Assembly (NCBI GenBank): GCA_963758025.1
Contig: CAVWUA010000003.1
Location: 310,001-374,000, forward strand
Direction: 5' to 3'
Length of the DNA stretch: 64,000 nt
Source: CAVWUA01 sp963758025
GTDB lineage: Bacteria; Planctomycetota; Planctomycetia; Isosphaerales; Isosphaeraceae
The stretch's first letter is position 1, and each line of letters starts with the position of its first letter. Positions 19,460 through 29,367 of the stretch are shown here, one piece after another. Below the pieces are notes generated by a model, which made no database searches, had not been told where the DNA came from, and worked only from the letters and a program-made list of their open reading frames with translations. The position numbers and the translations under genes were made by a program.

Positions 19460-20888
19460 TCACTCGGGCAAGGGCTGGCCCCTGGTCTCGGGGGCGAAGG
19501 GCAGGGCGAACAGGCCGATCAGGAAGACGCGCACATCGTCACGCCAGCGTAACGCATCGGCAGCGAGGCGTTGACCGTACTTGTAACCGGCATAGACGAC
19601 GCCGTCAGAAGCCCGAGCGACGGCCGGGCCGACCGCGGCGACGAGCCGGCCGACGTTGTAGCAGAACGACGTGCCGGTGCTCCGCAGGCGGGTCGGGAAC
19701 AGCTCGGGGAAGTAGATCGCGTAGCCGCCGAAGAGCGCGATCTGGCAGAAGCCCATGATCGGGATCATCCAGAAGATGTCGTAGAAGTCGTCCAGGAACC
19801 AGAAGGTGAAGGCCGTCGAGAGCATCGCCAGCACGAAGAAGAGGGCGAAGGTTGGCTTGCGGCCCACGTGATGCGGTGATCTTGCTGAAGGCGTAGATGC
19901 CGAAGAAGGCTCCGAGGTTCTGGACGAGCGAGGTGATGCCCGTCCAGAGCGTCAGCTTGTCATTGACGGCCGCCGCGGTGAGGCCCTGCGTCTCGAAGTG
20001 CTCGCGGAAGACCAGGCGGATCAGGTCGAAGCTGAAGAACCCGATCCCCCAGAGCCCGACCACGCCGGAGAAGGCCAGGAGCATGCCGACGATCGTGTTG
20101 CGGCGCCAGACCGGGTCGCCGAACAACTCGGAAAGCGAGCCGAGCTTCGGCGCCGCGCCGGCAGATGCTGTCATCGGCGGCCTTGTTCCCGCGTCTTCGC
20201 CACGGCCTTCCAGCGTTCCGGCTCCTTCAGCCTCGCGCCGGATCACCAGCGCGAGCAGGGCCGGGAGCGTGCCGATGATGAACATCACGCGCCAGGAACT
20301 CGCCGACCGAAACTGACCTGGCTGAGCACGATGCCGATCATCGCGGCCGTCATGTTGCCGACCGCCGAGAGGGCCTGGAGCCATCCCAGGGCGTGCGGCC
20401 GGGCGCGGTCGGGCATCACCTCGGCCACCAGCGAGACGCCCACGGCGAACTCGCCGCCGACCCCCAGGCCGGTCAGGAACCGGAACAGGATGAAGTCCCA
20501 GACCCCGGGCGAGAAGGCGCTCAGGCCGGTGAAGATCGAATAGATCAGGATCGTCAGCAGCATCGTCTTCGCCCGGCCGATCTTGTCCCCCAGGATGCCG
20601 AAGACCAGCCCGCCCAGGGCCCAGCCGATGATGAAGATCGACGTGGCCCAGCCGCCCCAGAAGGCGACCTGGTCCTTCGAGGCCGGGTTCTCCGCCGCGA
20701 CGTTCGAGCAGCTCCGTGATCGCCGGGACCCGGGCCAGGTTGAAGAGTTGCTGGTCCATCGTGTCGAACAGCCAGCCGAGCGCGGCGACGGCCAAGACGA
20801 ACCAGTGGTAGCGGTTCAGGAGCTTGTACCAGGGGCGGCCGTTCTGCTCCTCGACGGGCGGGGACGTACCGGGATCTTCAAAATGCAT
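19460..20888 (-). CDS. MFS transporter (about three frameshifts)
   Basis: A major facilitator protein of ~475 residues with 12 predicted membrane segments, start at 20888 (MHFEDPGTSPPVEE). The first helix segment has HWFVLAVAALGWLFDTMDQQ, typical of MFS anion or sugar-phosphate carriers. After a shift near 20705 come GWALGGLVFGILGDKIGRAK (loop 2-3 motif) and FLTGLGVGGEFAVGVSLVAE. After another near 20300 comes WRVMFIIGTLPALLALVIRR, and after a third near 19865 KPTFALFFVLAMLSTAFTFW and ALFGGYAIYFPELFPTRLR. The substrate is unknown. It is divergent from the GT-C-like gene at 21085. Confidence 0.88.
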
Positions 20889-21084
20889 GAGCGAATTCTC
20901 CGTTATCGGCGAGCGACGGCGGCGGCCCGTTCGGTGGCGAGAGAGGTCGCCCGACCGCGTCGTGACGAATCGCGAGGAAATATGGTTGACGATACCACCA
21001 TCCGGCGGCCCTCGCCGCAACCCACCGCCGCCGATTTTTCCAGAAGACTCGCCCGGACGCCCGACGACCGCTAAGATCGTTGCG

Positions 21085-22530
21085 ATGCGACGCGTACCGA
21101 TCCTCATGGTGATGACTCAGGCCGGTCTGGTGGCCGGGCTGGTGGCGGTTCTGTACGAGAACGTGGTGCCGCTCGGCGTGCCGGGCGAGTGGGTCTGGAT
21201 GCGCCCGCTGTCCCCGCAAGGGATCTCCGACCTGTTCCTCGCGGTCGTCGGCGTCGCGGCGTACGCGGCGTTCGCCCGGCTGGGCATGAGCCGCCTGGAG
21301 CACACGCGGTCCCCCCGGATCGAAGCCGCGTGGGTTCTCGGCCTGATCGTCGCGGCCGTCGCCGTGCAGTTGGCCGTGCAGATCGGCGCTCCGGCGGGCT
21401 ACGGCCTGGCGAAGTGGGCGACGCTTGGCCTGGAAGGGTCGAGCGGCTACGCCCGGATCGCCCGCGATCAGGTGAACGATCCCTGGCGGTTCTGGACCGA
21501 GTATCCCGAATGGATTTCACGGCAGGACTGCGCTCCACATCGGCACCCATCCACCGGGGCTGATCCTCTCGGCCAGGGCGATCCGCGACGTGCTGGACGG
21601 GCAACCGGATCTGGCCCGGTCGCTCGAAAACATCACGCCCGACTTCCTCACGACCTGGTTTCGCATGGTCCTCGGCCCCTTGCCGGCGACCGAGCGCGCG
21701 GCCCTGGTGCTGACGGGCCTCCTTACGCTCGTCGTCTGCGCGGCGACCGTCGCGCCGTTGTATGGGCTGGCCCGGACGCGGCTGCGGCGCCGTCCTCGGC
21801 GTGGGCGGGGGCCGCGCTCTGGCCGCTCGTGCCGTCGGCCATCCTGTTTCAGCCGACGGCCGACACGGCGTTTCCGTTTCTCTCGACCTCGGCGCTGGCT
21901 CTGGCGGCGTGGGCCGCCGTGCGCGGGGGTCGCGTTCGGGCGGCGGCCTCGGGGGCGTTGCTCGGCGTGGGGATGCAGTTCTCGCTGGTCTTCCTGCCGG
22001 TCGGCCTGATCGTCGCCCTCGTCCTCGTCTGCGCGAAGGGCGTGCCCTGGCGGCGTCGGTTCGCGTTGATCGCCGCGACGGGCGCGGGATTTCTCGCGGT
22101 CACGCTGGCCGTCTGGGCCGTCTCCGGGGCGAACCCGTTCGTCATCTGGTGGTGGAACCAGAAGAACCACGCGCGGTTCTACGACGAGTTTCATCGCTCA
22201 TACGGCGCGTGGGTCATCGTGAACCTGATCGAGCTGGCGGTCGCCGTCGGCCTGCCGGTGACGGCCTGGGCCATCGCCGCGATGGCGCGGCCGAAGCGGA
22301 TCGTCCCGGTGGTGGGATGGGCGACGCTCGCGGTGCTTTTGCTTCTGGATCTGAGCGGCCGGAACCTGAGCGAGGTCGCGCGGCTCTGGCTCCCCTTGAT
22401 GCCCCCGCTCGTCCTGAGCGCCGGCGCGGGAATCACCGGCGGGTCGAGCACGCTGGCCGCCACCGTCGCCTTGCTGGGATTGCAGACACTGGCCCTGCAA
22501 GCGATGGTTCAAGTGGTTTACCCGATATGA
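21085..22530 (+). CDS. GT-C-like polytopic membrane protein (two frameshifts)
   Basis: About 480 residues with roughly 10-12 hydrophobic segments. The layout resembles GT-C glycosyltransferases (PMT/ArnT-like): a short N-terminal helix, a first large loop, then IGTHPPGLILSARAI, where the HPP motif matches the lumenal motif of this fold, and repeated helices (LALAAWAAVRGGRVRAAASG, FSLVFLPVGLIVALVLVCAK). Frameshifts near 21527 and 21795 split it. The C-terminal half has WWWNQKNHARFYDEFHRSYG. A lipid-linked sugar donor is typical for the fold, but the true substrate is unknown. The start ATG at 21085 is taken because the upstream frame is not protein-like. Confidence 0.7.
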   Translation: MRRVPILMVMTQAGLVAGLVAVLYENVVPLGVPGEWVWMRPLSPQGISDLFLAVVGVAAYAAFARLGMSRLEHTRSPRIEAAWVLGLIVAAVAVQLAVQIGAPAGYGLAKWATLGLEGSSGYARIARDQVNDPWRFWTEYPEWISRQDCAPHRHPSTGADPLGQGDPRRAGRATGSGPVARKHHARLPHDLVSHGPRPLAGDRARGPGADGPPYARRLRGDRRAVVWAGPDAAAAPSSAWAGAALWPLVPSAILFQPTADTAFPFLSTSALALAAWAAVRGGRVRAAASGALLGVGMQFSLVFLPVGLIVALVLVCAKGVPWRRRFALIAATGAGFLAVTLAVWAVSGANPFVIWWWNQKNHARFYDEFHRSYGAWVIVNLIELAVAVGLPVTAWAIAAMARPKRIVPVVGWATLAVLLLLDLSGRNLSEVARLWLPLMPPLVLSAGAGITGGSSTLAATVALLGLQTLALQAMVQVVYPI

Positions 22531-22658
22531 AGATATTCGCACTCAGATCGCTCGGCATGGGACGGTCATTGACCGCGATCGCAATCCGCGCCAGGATATC
22601 GGGAATCCACCGCCTGTCTCGAAGACCGCCTTCACGAATTCTCTGAGGATCCTCCGCC

Positions 22659-24175
22659 ATGAAAATCGCCTGGGTCTCTCTCCCGGCCATCCTCCTGGGA
22701 ACCTTGCTGCCGCTCGCCGCGCGACCGGCGGCGGGGGCCGACCGGCCGAACATCTTGCTGGTGATCGCCGACGACTGGTCGAACGGCCATTCGGGCATTC
22801 AGGGGTGCCCCTGGATCAAGACACCCGCGTTTGACCGGGTCGCCCGCGAGGGGATGCTGTTCCGGAACGGCTTCACGTCGAACCCCAAGTGCAGCCCTTG
22901 CCGGGCGAGCATCCTGACCGGGCGGAACACCTGGCAGCTTGACGAGGCGTGCAACCACTTCGGCGTCTTCTCGGCCAGGTTCGCGGTGTACCCCGACCTG
23001 CTGGAGAAGGCTGGATATCACGTCGGCTACACCGGCAAAGGCTGGGGGCCGGGCGACTTCAAGGCCGGCGGGTTCGAGCGCAACCCGGCGGGACCGGGCT
23101 ACAACCAGCGGCGGATCAAGCCGCCCCATCAAGGGATCAACGCGATCGACTACGCCGGCAATTTCGAGCTGTTCCTCAAGGATCGAAAGCCGGATTCCCC
23201 CTTCTGCTTCTGGTACGGCGCGACCGAGCCGCACCGCAACTACGAGGAAGGGGCCGGCGTGCGCAGCGGCAAGAAAATCCAGGACGTGACCCTGCCCGCC
23301 TATTATCCCAACTCCAACGTCATCAAGAGCGACATCCTGGATTACGCGCTGGAGGTCGAGTGGTTCGACCAGCACCTGGGCCGCATGATCGAGCTTCTGG
23401 AAGAACGAGGGGAGCTGGAGAACACGCTGATCCTGGTCACGTCCGACCACGGGATGCCGTTCCCTCGCGTGAAGGGGCAGATCTACGAGGAAGGGTTCCA
23501 CCTGCCGCTGGCGATCCGCTGGGGCAAGACCAAGGGGGGGCGGACGATCGACGACTTCATCAACGTCCGCGACTTCGCCCCGACGTTCCTCGCCCTGGCC
23601 GGGCTGGAGCCCCACCCGCAGATGAGCGGCAGGAGCTTCCTGGACATCCTCCAGTCCGACCAGTCGGGCTGGATCGACCGCTCACGCAACCGCATGCTCG
23701 TGGGCAAGGAGCGGCACGACATCGGCCGCCCGCACGACTGGGGCTACCCCGTCCGGGCGATTCGCACGCCGGAATTTCTGTATGTTCACAATTATCACCC
23801 CGAGCGCTGGCCCGCCGGCAACCCCGAAACCGGCTATCGCAACGTCGATGACGGGCCGACGAAGGAGCTTCTGCTCAGCAAGTTCGACGACCATTACCGC
23901 CTCTCCTTCGGCGCACGCGCCGGAGGAGGAGCTTTACCGGATCACCGACGACCCGGACTGCGTGAAGAACCTCGCCGACGACCCCGAATACGCCAAGGTG
24001 AAGCACACGCTGCGGATCCGAGATGGAGGAACAGCTCAAGAAGGAAAAAGACCCCCGCGCACTCGGCCACGGTGAGATCTTCAACACCTACGAATACGTC
24101 GGCAACCGGCAACACGGCTGGGACGCCTGGGTCGAGCACAACGGATTCCCGCCGGATCATCCGTCGGAGCGTTGA
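22659..24175 (+). CDS. Secreted sulfatase (two frameshifts at the 3' end)
   Basis: Hydrolyses sulfate esters; arylsulfatase family, close to the heparan N-sulfatase type. A signal peptide (MKIAWVSLPAILLGTLLPLA, cut after ~GADR) is followed by NILLVIADDWSNGHSG with metal-binding Asps. The active site is NPKCSPCRASILTGR, where the first Cys would become formylglycine (C-x-P-x-R, with Cys in place of the usual Ser/Ala at position 4). TGKGWGPGDF, WYGATEPHRNYE and VTSDHGMPFPRVKGQ complete the site. One-base shifts near 23920 and 24030 displace the last ~85 residues, which end HNGFPPDHPSER. Sulfatases of this kind are abundant in planctomycetes and act on algal polysaccharides; the substrate here is unknown. 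Confidence 0.92.
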
Positions 24176-24196
24176 GCGAGCCGGGTTCCTTCCCTT

Positions 24197-24505
24197 CTAC
24201 AGGCCGTCCCGGTCTCCCTCGGCCGGGGCGGCGGGCTTCCTCTGATCGAGCTGGCCCCAGAAGCGGTTGCCGCACCCGGCCACCGCGCCGGGGCGGCCCG
24301 CGGCCTTGTAGCGGATGCCGCCCATCTCCCACACCGAGGTCTCCCGGCCGCACGGGCAACGCATGACCCAGTCCGCGATCGGTCTCCATCGCCTGGCGAG
24401 CCTTCCCGGGACCAGGCTCGTGATCACCTTCTGAACGGCACCCATCGGGTCGCCTCCGGTTCGGGAAAACGCCCCCAACGATACCAACCACGTCACCTCG
24501 TTCAC
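24197..24505 (-). CDS. Small zinc-ribbon-like protein coupled to the SpoA gene
   Basis: A 102-residue protein whose GTG start overlaps the stop of the preceding SpoA gene in a GTGA arrangement, suggesting translational coupling. The middle reads WVMRCPCGRETSVWEMGGIR and later AVAGCGNRFWG, so Cys pairs (CPC and CGN) could hold a metal. Function unknown. A shift near the C-terminal Cys cannot be excluded, because a second CxxC would be expected there. Confidence 0.6.
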   Translation of the reverse strand: MNEVTWLVSLGAFSRTGGDPMGAVQKVITSLVPGRLARRWRPIADWVMRCPCGRETSVWEMGGIRYKAAGRPGAVAGCGNRFWGQLDQRKPAAPAEGDRDGL

Positions 24506-25707
24506 AGAAAAATATTCGTGATCCGCACACCTAGCTCGGTGTCGATCTGAACGAGCTCGCCGCGCGCGACGAGCTTGCCGCCGGATGTCAGTTCGACCGG
24601 CTCGCGGGCGTGGCGGGCCAGGTCGAGGACATCGCCGGGCTTCAGGTCGGCGAGCCGGGGCAGGGGGAGGTTGATCCGTCCCAGCTCGACGGTCAGCGTT
24701 ACCGGCACGTCCGTGGGGTCCACGGCGCCGGGCTGTGGGGTGGGGTTCTCGCTCGACGTGCTCACGGCGTTGGGCTCCGGGGAAAGAGACTCGCGGCTCA
24801 ACGGTGCGGTCAGGCGGACCCGGCCGCCCCCGTGATTTTCAACGGCTTCGACCGGGAACCAGGACGATCCTTCCACGTCACGCAAGGTCAGCCGGATCGG
24901 TCCCAACGGACTTCGCGGCGTCCCGCGCAGGGTGTTGCCGTCGATCGGCAGGACGCCCCCGACGCGCAGCGAGTCCAGCCCTCGGGGTAGGGTGATCGTC
25001 GCCGCTTCCGCGCGCCACGTCCCGCTCAATGCGGCGAATCGATGCCGGAGATCGTCGGGGTTGAGGGCGGGTTCCGGAACGCGACGGGTTAGCTTCGGAT
25101 CGAAGATCAGGTTTTCGGGCAGCCAGAGCCGGAGCGAGCCCGGGGCCGACCGCCCGACCCGCAACGTCCAGCGCAGGGTGACGATCGCCCCGAGCCCCTC
25201 CGTTGCGAACGGGTCTGGCCCCACGCGGTCGAGAACCAGGCCGCGATAGGGAGAGGTTTCCTCCTCGCCGACCAGTTCCGCCAGGGTCCGCGCGACGATA
25301 AAGCCCAGAACGCCCCACTCGACGGGCGTAACCTGGAGCCGCTCCTCTCCCACGAATCGCTCGAAGCCAAGCAGGCGATCGACCAGGGCGTGCGCCAGCG
25401 TCGTTTCGAAACCCAGGGCCAGGCGGGCCGCGCGGCCTGGCCAGGAGAGTTGCGCGACGGCCCCGGTTCGCTTCAGCCCGGACGCTCGCCAGAGGATCTC
25501 GATCGGCCCCTCGACCTGAAGCGACTCTCCCAGCGGTTCCGTGAGCCAGCCGAGCGCCTCGCGGAGGTGAACGCCCGCCGCCGAGCGCCGGAGGACCGAT
25601 TCCCGACGGACGTGTCGGGACCAGAACGCCGGCAAGGGGCCGAGAGGTCCGGCGTCGATCGGCGGCGGACCGACGGATGCAAGGTCTCCGATCGCGTCCG
25701 TGCTCAC
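24502..25707 (-). CDS. FliN/FliM/SctQ-like protein with C-terminal SpoA domain
   Basis: A C-ring-type protein of ~400 residues. The C-terminal ~70 residues are a SpoA domain (VTLTVELGRINLPLPRLADL, KPGDVLDL, then GKLVARGELVQIDTELGVRI), as in FliN, FliM and type III secretion SctQ. The N-terminal part (~1-300) resembles the FliM/SctQ middle domain only loosely. The GTG start at 25707 follows AGGAG and overlaps the stop of the upstream gene as GTGA. The frame remains open far upstream of this start, but the coupled arrangement and the independent upstream protein fix it. No other flagellar or T3SS gene is in the window. Confidence 0.78.
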   Translation of the reverse strand: MSTDAIGDLASVGPPPIDAGPLGPLPAFWSRHVRRESVLRRSAAGVHLREALGWLTEPLGESLQVEGPIEILWRASGLKRTGAVAQLSWPGRAARLALGFETTLAHALVDRLLGFERFVGEERLQVTPVEWGVLGFIVARTLAELVGEEETSPYRGLVLDRVGPDPFATEGLGAIVTLRWTLRVGRSAPGSLRLWLPENLIFDPKLTRRVPEPALNPDDLRHRFAALSGTWRAEAATITLPRGLDSLRVGGVLPIDGNTLRGTPRSPLGPIRLTLRDVEGSSWFPVEAVENHGGGRVRLTAPLSRESLSPEPNAVSTSSENPTPQPGAVDPTDVPVTLTVELGRINLPLPRLADLKPGDVLDLARHAREPVELTSGGKLVARGELVQIDTELGVRITNIFL

Positions 25708-26629
25708 GCGAGGTCTCCTTCCGCCAGGAGGCCCTCGTGACGCATTCGGTCGAGCACCGCATCCAGGATGTCGGACTCCCAGACGACCAGCTCGCGGCGG
25801 CTGACGAGCGAGGTGTTGGCTCCCATGCGAGGCCGGACCAGCTTCGCCACCGGATACGGCAGGTGTTGCAGTGCCCAGCGCGAACGGTGCGGCTCGACAT
25901 CTCCCAGGAGACGCCCGATCGTCACGAGCCCCAGAAGCGGCACCGCCGCGCCGGCGTCTCCCGCACTGGCCAGAACGTCCAGACCGGCCACCTCGGTATA
26001 CCGAGGCTCCAGCCCTCGAAATCGTTCGCGGAAGTGATCGAACCGGGCGCGGTCGCGTGACGAGAGCCGCACGCCTTCGGGCAAGGTCGCCGGCGCACGC
26101 CTGCTTGGCCAGGCCCGAGAACGAAACCAGCCGGGAGAGCCCTTTCGAGTCCAGCCGCGCCAGCGCGACGACGATGGGCGGGTCGGACTCCCGACGCTCC
26201 GGCCCGCCAACCAGCCGCTCGGACCACAAGGCCAAGGCCCAGGACAGGGCGTCGGGCAGCGGCTCGGCCTCGGCGATCAGATCCTCTTCGGTCAGTTCAA
26301 GCCCCGACAACAGAAAGGCGCGGGCCTCTTCCGGCAACCGCGCCGCGACCGCCCGTCGCACGGCCGGCGACTCCTCCTGCAAGGCACGCACCCACCACGA
26401 CGGATGCACGTGCGCCGGGCCAGGTCGAGCCTCGGCGGCATGGTCGCGCCGCAAGTGCTCCCGAGGTTCGTCCCCGTGGCTCAGGGGCCTCCTGAAGTCT
26501 CGTCCGCCAGGATGGCTCGATCCGTTTCCAGAACCGATCCCGCTCCGTCGCCGGTGGTCCCCAGACGTCGAGCGACCGCAGCAAGGCTCGATCGGCGGTG
26601 GACAGCGGAGACGTGATCGACGCGGACAA
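25704..26629 (-). CDS. Unknown protein coupled to the SpoA protein (two frameshifts)
   Basis: About 305 residues, mainly helical and Ala/Arg/Leu-rich. It starts MSASITSPLSTADRALLRSL. After a shift near 26465 it continues HPSWWVRALQEESPAVRRAV and LPEEARAFLLSGLELTEED. After another near 26090 comes GLEPRYTEVAGLDVLASAG, then GRLLGDVEPHRSRWALQHLP. No family is recognised with confidence; the ARM/FliG-like helical look is only an impression. Its stop overlaps the SpoA start (GTGA), so the two products likely work together. It lies 70 bases downstream of the response regulator. Confidence 0.65.
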
Positions 26630-26699
26630 CCGGCACCCCCTTGGGGCTGATGGCGGATGGATTAATGGAGTTGATCGATAAAAAACTCGGATGTCCCGC

Positions 26700-27467
26700 T
26701 CAGGCCGCGTCGAATCGCCGGGTCATGACGATTTCCGGGGTGGAGTCGTGGCGTCCGATGTCGTCGAAGGCGCGTTCCAGGCTCGGGTAGAGGGACACCA
26801 ACTCCGGGGGTACGTTTCCATCAACGAACCAGGAGGATTCGTCGCGGAGAGTCATGCGGAGACAATCCGGCTCCAGGCGATAGGCCAGGGTCGCCACGGG
26901 ATCGAGCGGGCGGCGGTCGCGCCAGCGGTCGGCTTCCTCGTGGAGGTCCTTGCAGGACTGAACGATCTGGGAAACCGCCTCTTCGTCGAGCGGTGTGTGG
27001 ACCAGAAGCAGGCTGCGGAGACGCGACAGTTCGCGAGCGAAGGCGTCATCGTTGGCGCCGACGGGGATTTCTCCCTCGCCGTCGCCCTTCTCGACATCGC
27101 GGCGCCAGGCGTCGGCGGAGGCCAGGGCGGCGAAGATCTGGTCGGGCGTGTACGGCTTGGGGATGTAGTCGTGCGCGCCGACCTGGAAGCTCTGGGCACG
27201 GTTCTCCTCGGCCAGCCGCGCGGTGACCATCACGACCGGGATGGCGCTGGTCTCGCGTCGATCCTTGATCGAGCGGCAGACATCATAGCCGTTGGTGTCG
27301 GGCAGCATCAGGTCGAGGAAAACGATGTCGGGTCGTTGATCGGCGAGGATCTCCAGCGCCTGTTCTCCCGTGAAGGCCGACTGCGTCTCATAGCCACGAA
27401 GCTGCACCAGCATCGAGAGCAGCTTGTTGGCCTCCGGCTCATCTTCGACGATCAGGGCGATCGGCAT
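26700..27467 (-). CDS. Response regulator with unique C-terminal domain
   Basis: A 255-residue protein. The REC domain covers residues 1-~120: IALIVEDEPEANK (acidic pocket), DIVFLDLMLPDTNGYD (phospho-acceptor Asp), VVMVTARLAEENR and YIPKPYTPDQIF (Lys). The C-terminal ~130 residues show no HTH or enzyme motif (SRLRSLLLVHTPLDEEAV, then VATLAYRLEPDCLRMTLRDE), so the output is unknown, possibly protein contact. The ATG at 27467 follows AAAGGAACGG. It is last of the four two-component genes and just upstream of the SpoA pair. Confidence 0.9.
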   Translation of the reverse strand: MPIALIVEDEPEANKLLSMLVQLRGYETQSAFTGEQALEILADQRPDIVFLDLMLPDTNGYDVCRSIKDRRETSAIPVVMVTARLAEENRAQSFQVGAHDYIPKPYTPDQIFAALASADAWRRDVEKGDGEGEIPVGANDDAFARELSRLRSLLLVHTPLDEEAVSQIVQSCKDLHEEADRWRDRRPLDPVATLAYRLEPDCLRMTLRDESSWFVDGNVPPELVSLYPSLERAFDDIGRHDSTPEIVMTRRFDAA

Positions 27468-27599
27468 CACTCGTCCGTTCCTTTTGCTCGAAGCCGGATG
27501 ACGAAGGGGGGAGATCGAGCCTCCGCGAACGGGCGGGCTCGCCTCGCCGGCCTCACGGCGAGGCGGCACTCCGATCCAGGTCCACGATTCTTCCCAACA

Positions 27600-28799
27600 T
27601 TATTCTACACCGGGAAGTGCTTCGGGACAGGGCCGCCTGGGCAATCGGAGCGTGATTCGCGTCCCTTCGCCGGGCGTGCTCTCGGCGTGGACTTGACCGC
27701 CGTGCAATTCGACGAACTTCTTGACCAGACTCAGGCCCAGGCCCAGGCCGCGCTGATTGAAACCAAAATCTCCCGTGGAATGATGGCTCGGGTCGAACTC
27801 GGTGAAGAACGGCTCGAATAGACGATTCAAGGCCCGGGGTTCCAGGCCGATGCCCCGGTCGGCGACCTCGATCTCCACGCCGTCCGGTTCGACCAGGCAG
27901 GCCCGCACGGCGAACTCGCCGCCGTCGGGGGTGAACTTGATGGCGTTGGTCACGAGGTTCAGCACGGCATCGCGGATCTTGGGGGCGTCCAGCTCGAAGA
28001 GGCCCAGATTGTCGGCGATCTCGGTTCGCACGTTCAGCGAACGCGCCTGGATAAACGGCAGGACTTGCTCGATCGATTCGCGGAGCAAGGCCGTCAGATC
28101 GACCGGCTCGGTCCGTAGCGGCTCGCGGTATTCGCCCGATTCGATCATTCGCAAGGTCCGGTCGACCAGGCGGCTCAACTGCTGGAGCGCGTGGGTCATC
28201 TGCGAGAGAATCCCGCGCTCCATCGGGCTCCGGTCCGGGTTCGTCAGCCGCAGGAGCTCGCTCAGGCCCTGAACGATCGTGATCGGGGTCTTGAATTCAT
28301 GGCTGGCGACTTCGAGGAAGGCGGTCTTGAGCTGGCTGGCTTCGGCCAGCTCCTGGTTGGCGCGGGTGAGGTCGGCATTGGACACGCTCAGCTCGGCCAG
28401 CAGGCGCCGGCGCTCGGCCAGGAGGTCGTACTGCTGGGCCGCTTGCCGCACGGCCAGGGCGAGCTCGTCCGGCTCCCAGGGCTTATGGATGTAGCGGAAC
28501 AGGCCGGCGAAATTGACCGCGTTGATGACCGCCTGCAAATCGGCGTAGCCGGTGAACAGCATGCGCACGGCGTCCGGGGCGAGCTGCCGCGCGCGGCTGA
28601 GGAACTCATCGCCGGTCATGCCCGGCATCCGCTGGTCGGAGAGGATGACGTGGACCTCTTCCCGCTCCAGCAGTTGGAGGCCCTCCTGGCCGCTCGGCGC
28701 GGTGAGCACGTGGAATTCGCGATGGAACAGGTGACGCAGGCTTTCCAGCACGTCCGGCTCGTCATCGACGATCAGCAGAGTGTGGCTACGTGACGCCAT
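27600..28799 (-). CDS. Hybrid REC-histidine kinase
   Basis: A 399-residue sensor-less kinase. The N-terminal REC domain (LLIVDDEPDVLESLRHLFHR, VILSDQRMPGMTG, YIHKPWEPDELALAVRQAA) is followed by a short coiled coil and HisKA (EVASHEFKTPITIVQGLSEL, His as phospho-acceptor). HATPase_c has the N box VLNLVTNAIKFTPDGG, DRGIGLEP (G1) and GLGLGLSLVKKFVELHGG (G2). The frame is intact. There are no membrane segments. GGGAGG precedes the ATG at 28799. It sits directly after another REC protein with the same HKPW/KKPW REC type, suggesting a relay. Confidence 0.95.
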   Translation of the reverse strand: MASRSHTLLIVDDEPDVLESLRHLFHREFHVLTAPSGQEGLQLLEREEVHVILSDQRMPGMTGDEFLSRARQLAPDAVRMLFTGYADLQAVINAVNFAGLFRYIHKPWEPDELALAVRQAAQQYDLLAERRRLLAELSVSNADLTRANQELAEASQLKTAFLEVASHEFKTPITIVQGLSELLRLTNPDRSPMERGILSQMTHALQQLSRLVDRTLRMIESGEYREPLRTEPVDLTALLRESIEQVLPFIQARSLNVRTEIADNLGLFELDAPKIRDAVLNLVTNAIKFTPDGGEFAVRACLVEPDGVEIEVADRGIGLEPRALNRLFEPFFTEFDPSHHSTGDFGFNQRGLGLGLSLVKKFVELHGGQVHAESTPGEGTRITLRLPRRPCPEALPGVE

Positions 28800-28824
28800 C
28801 AGCCCAGCGCCTCCCTCGACGTGC

Positions 28825-29335
28825 TCATCGTGGAACCTCGGACTTGACCTGTCCGCCCAGGCGCCGGACCTCCTCCTCCAGGCAGGCCACCCGCTCGATG
28901 GAGCTGCCGCAGTTCGTGATGGAGCCGCTCGTTCTCCTCGAAGCGGGCGATCAGCCGATCGTATTCGGCGGCTGCCTGCCGGACCGCCTCCTGAAGCTCC
29001 TCGGGACGCCAGGGCTTCTTGAGGAACTGGTACACGTGCCCCTGGTTGATCGCCGCGACGATCGAGTCCAGGTCGGCGTAGCCGGTGAACAGCATCCGCA
29101 CGGCCTTCGGGTTCTTCGCCTTGACCGTCGCCAGCAGCTCGACCCCGGTGATCGCCGGCATCCGCTGGTCGGTCATGATGATATGCACCTCTTCCGATTG
29201 CATCAACCGGATGCCCTCTTCGGCGCTGTTGGCTTTCAGGACGCGGAACTCACGGCGCAGCAGATCATACACCGAGTCACACACGTCGGCTTCATCATCC
29301 ACAACGAGCAGGCAATGCTTAGCGGGAGCGGACAT
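28825..29335 (-). CDS. Response regulator with C-terminal coiled coil
   Basis: A REC domain of the same type as the next gene (LLVVDDEADVCDSVYDLLRR, IIMTDQRMPAITGVELLA, FLKKPWRPEELQEAVRQAA) followed by a short helix (EYDRLIARFEENERLHHELR). The frame as read runs Gly-rich to 28799. If one base is off near 28905 it ends in a natural coiled coil (IERVACLEEEVRRLGGQVKS) at a TGA at 28825; I prefer this version. It lies 32 bases downstream of the multi-PAS kinase and immediately upstream of the hybrid kinase. Confidence 0.88.
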
Positions 29336-29367
29336 GAAAAGATTTCCTTACTGGGTCGTTCCGTCGG

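Noticed and set aside
26691..27821. Long plus-strand open frame across the response-regulator and kinase genes
   Set aside because: It lies opposite two well-recognised genes; GC-rich DNA leaves antisense frames open and it shows no domain.
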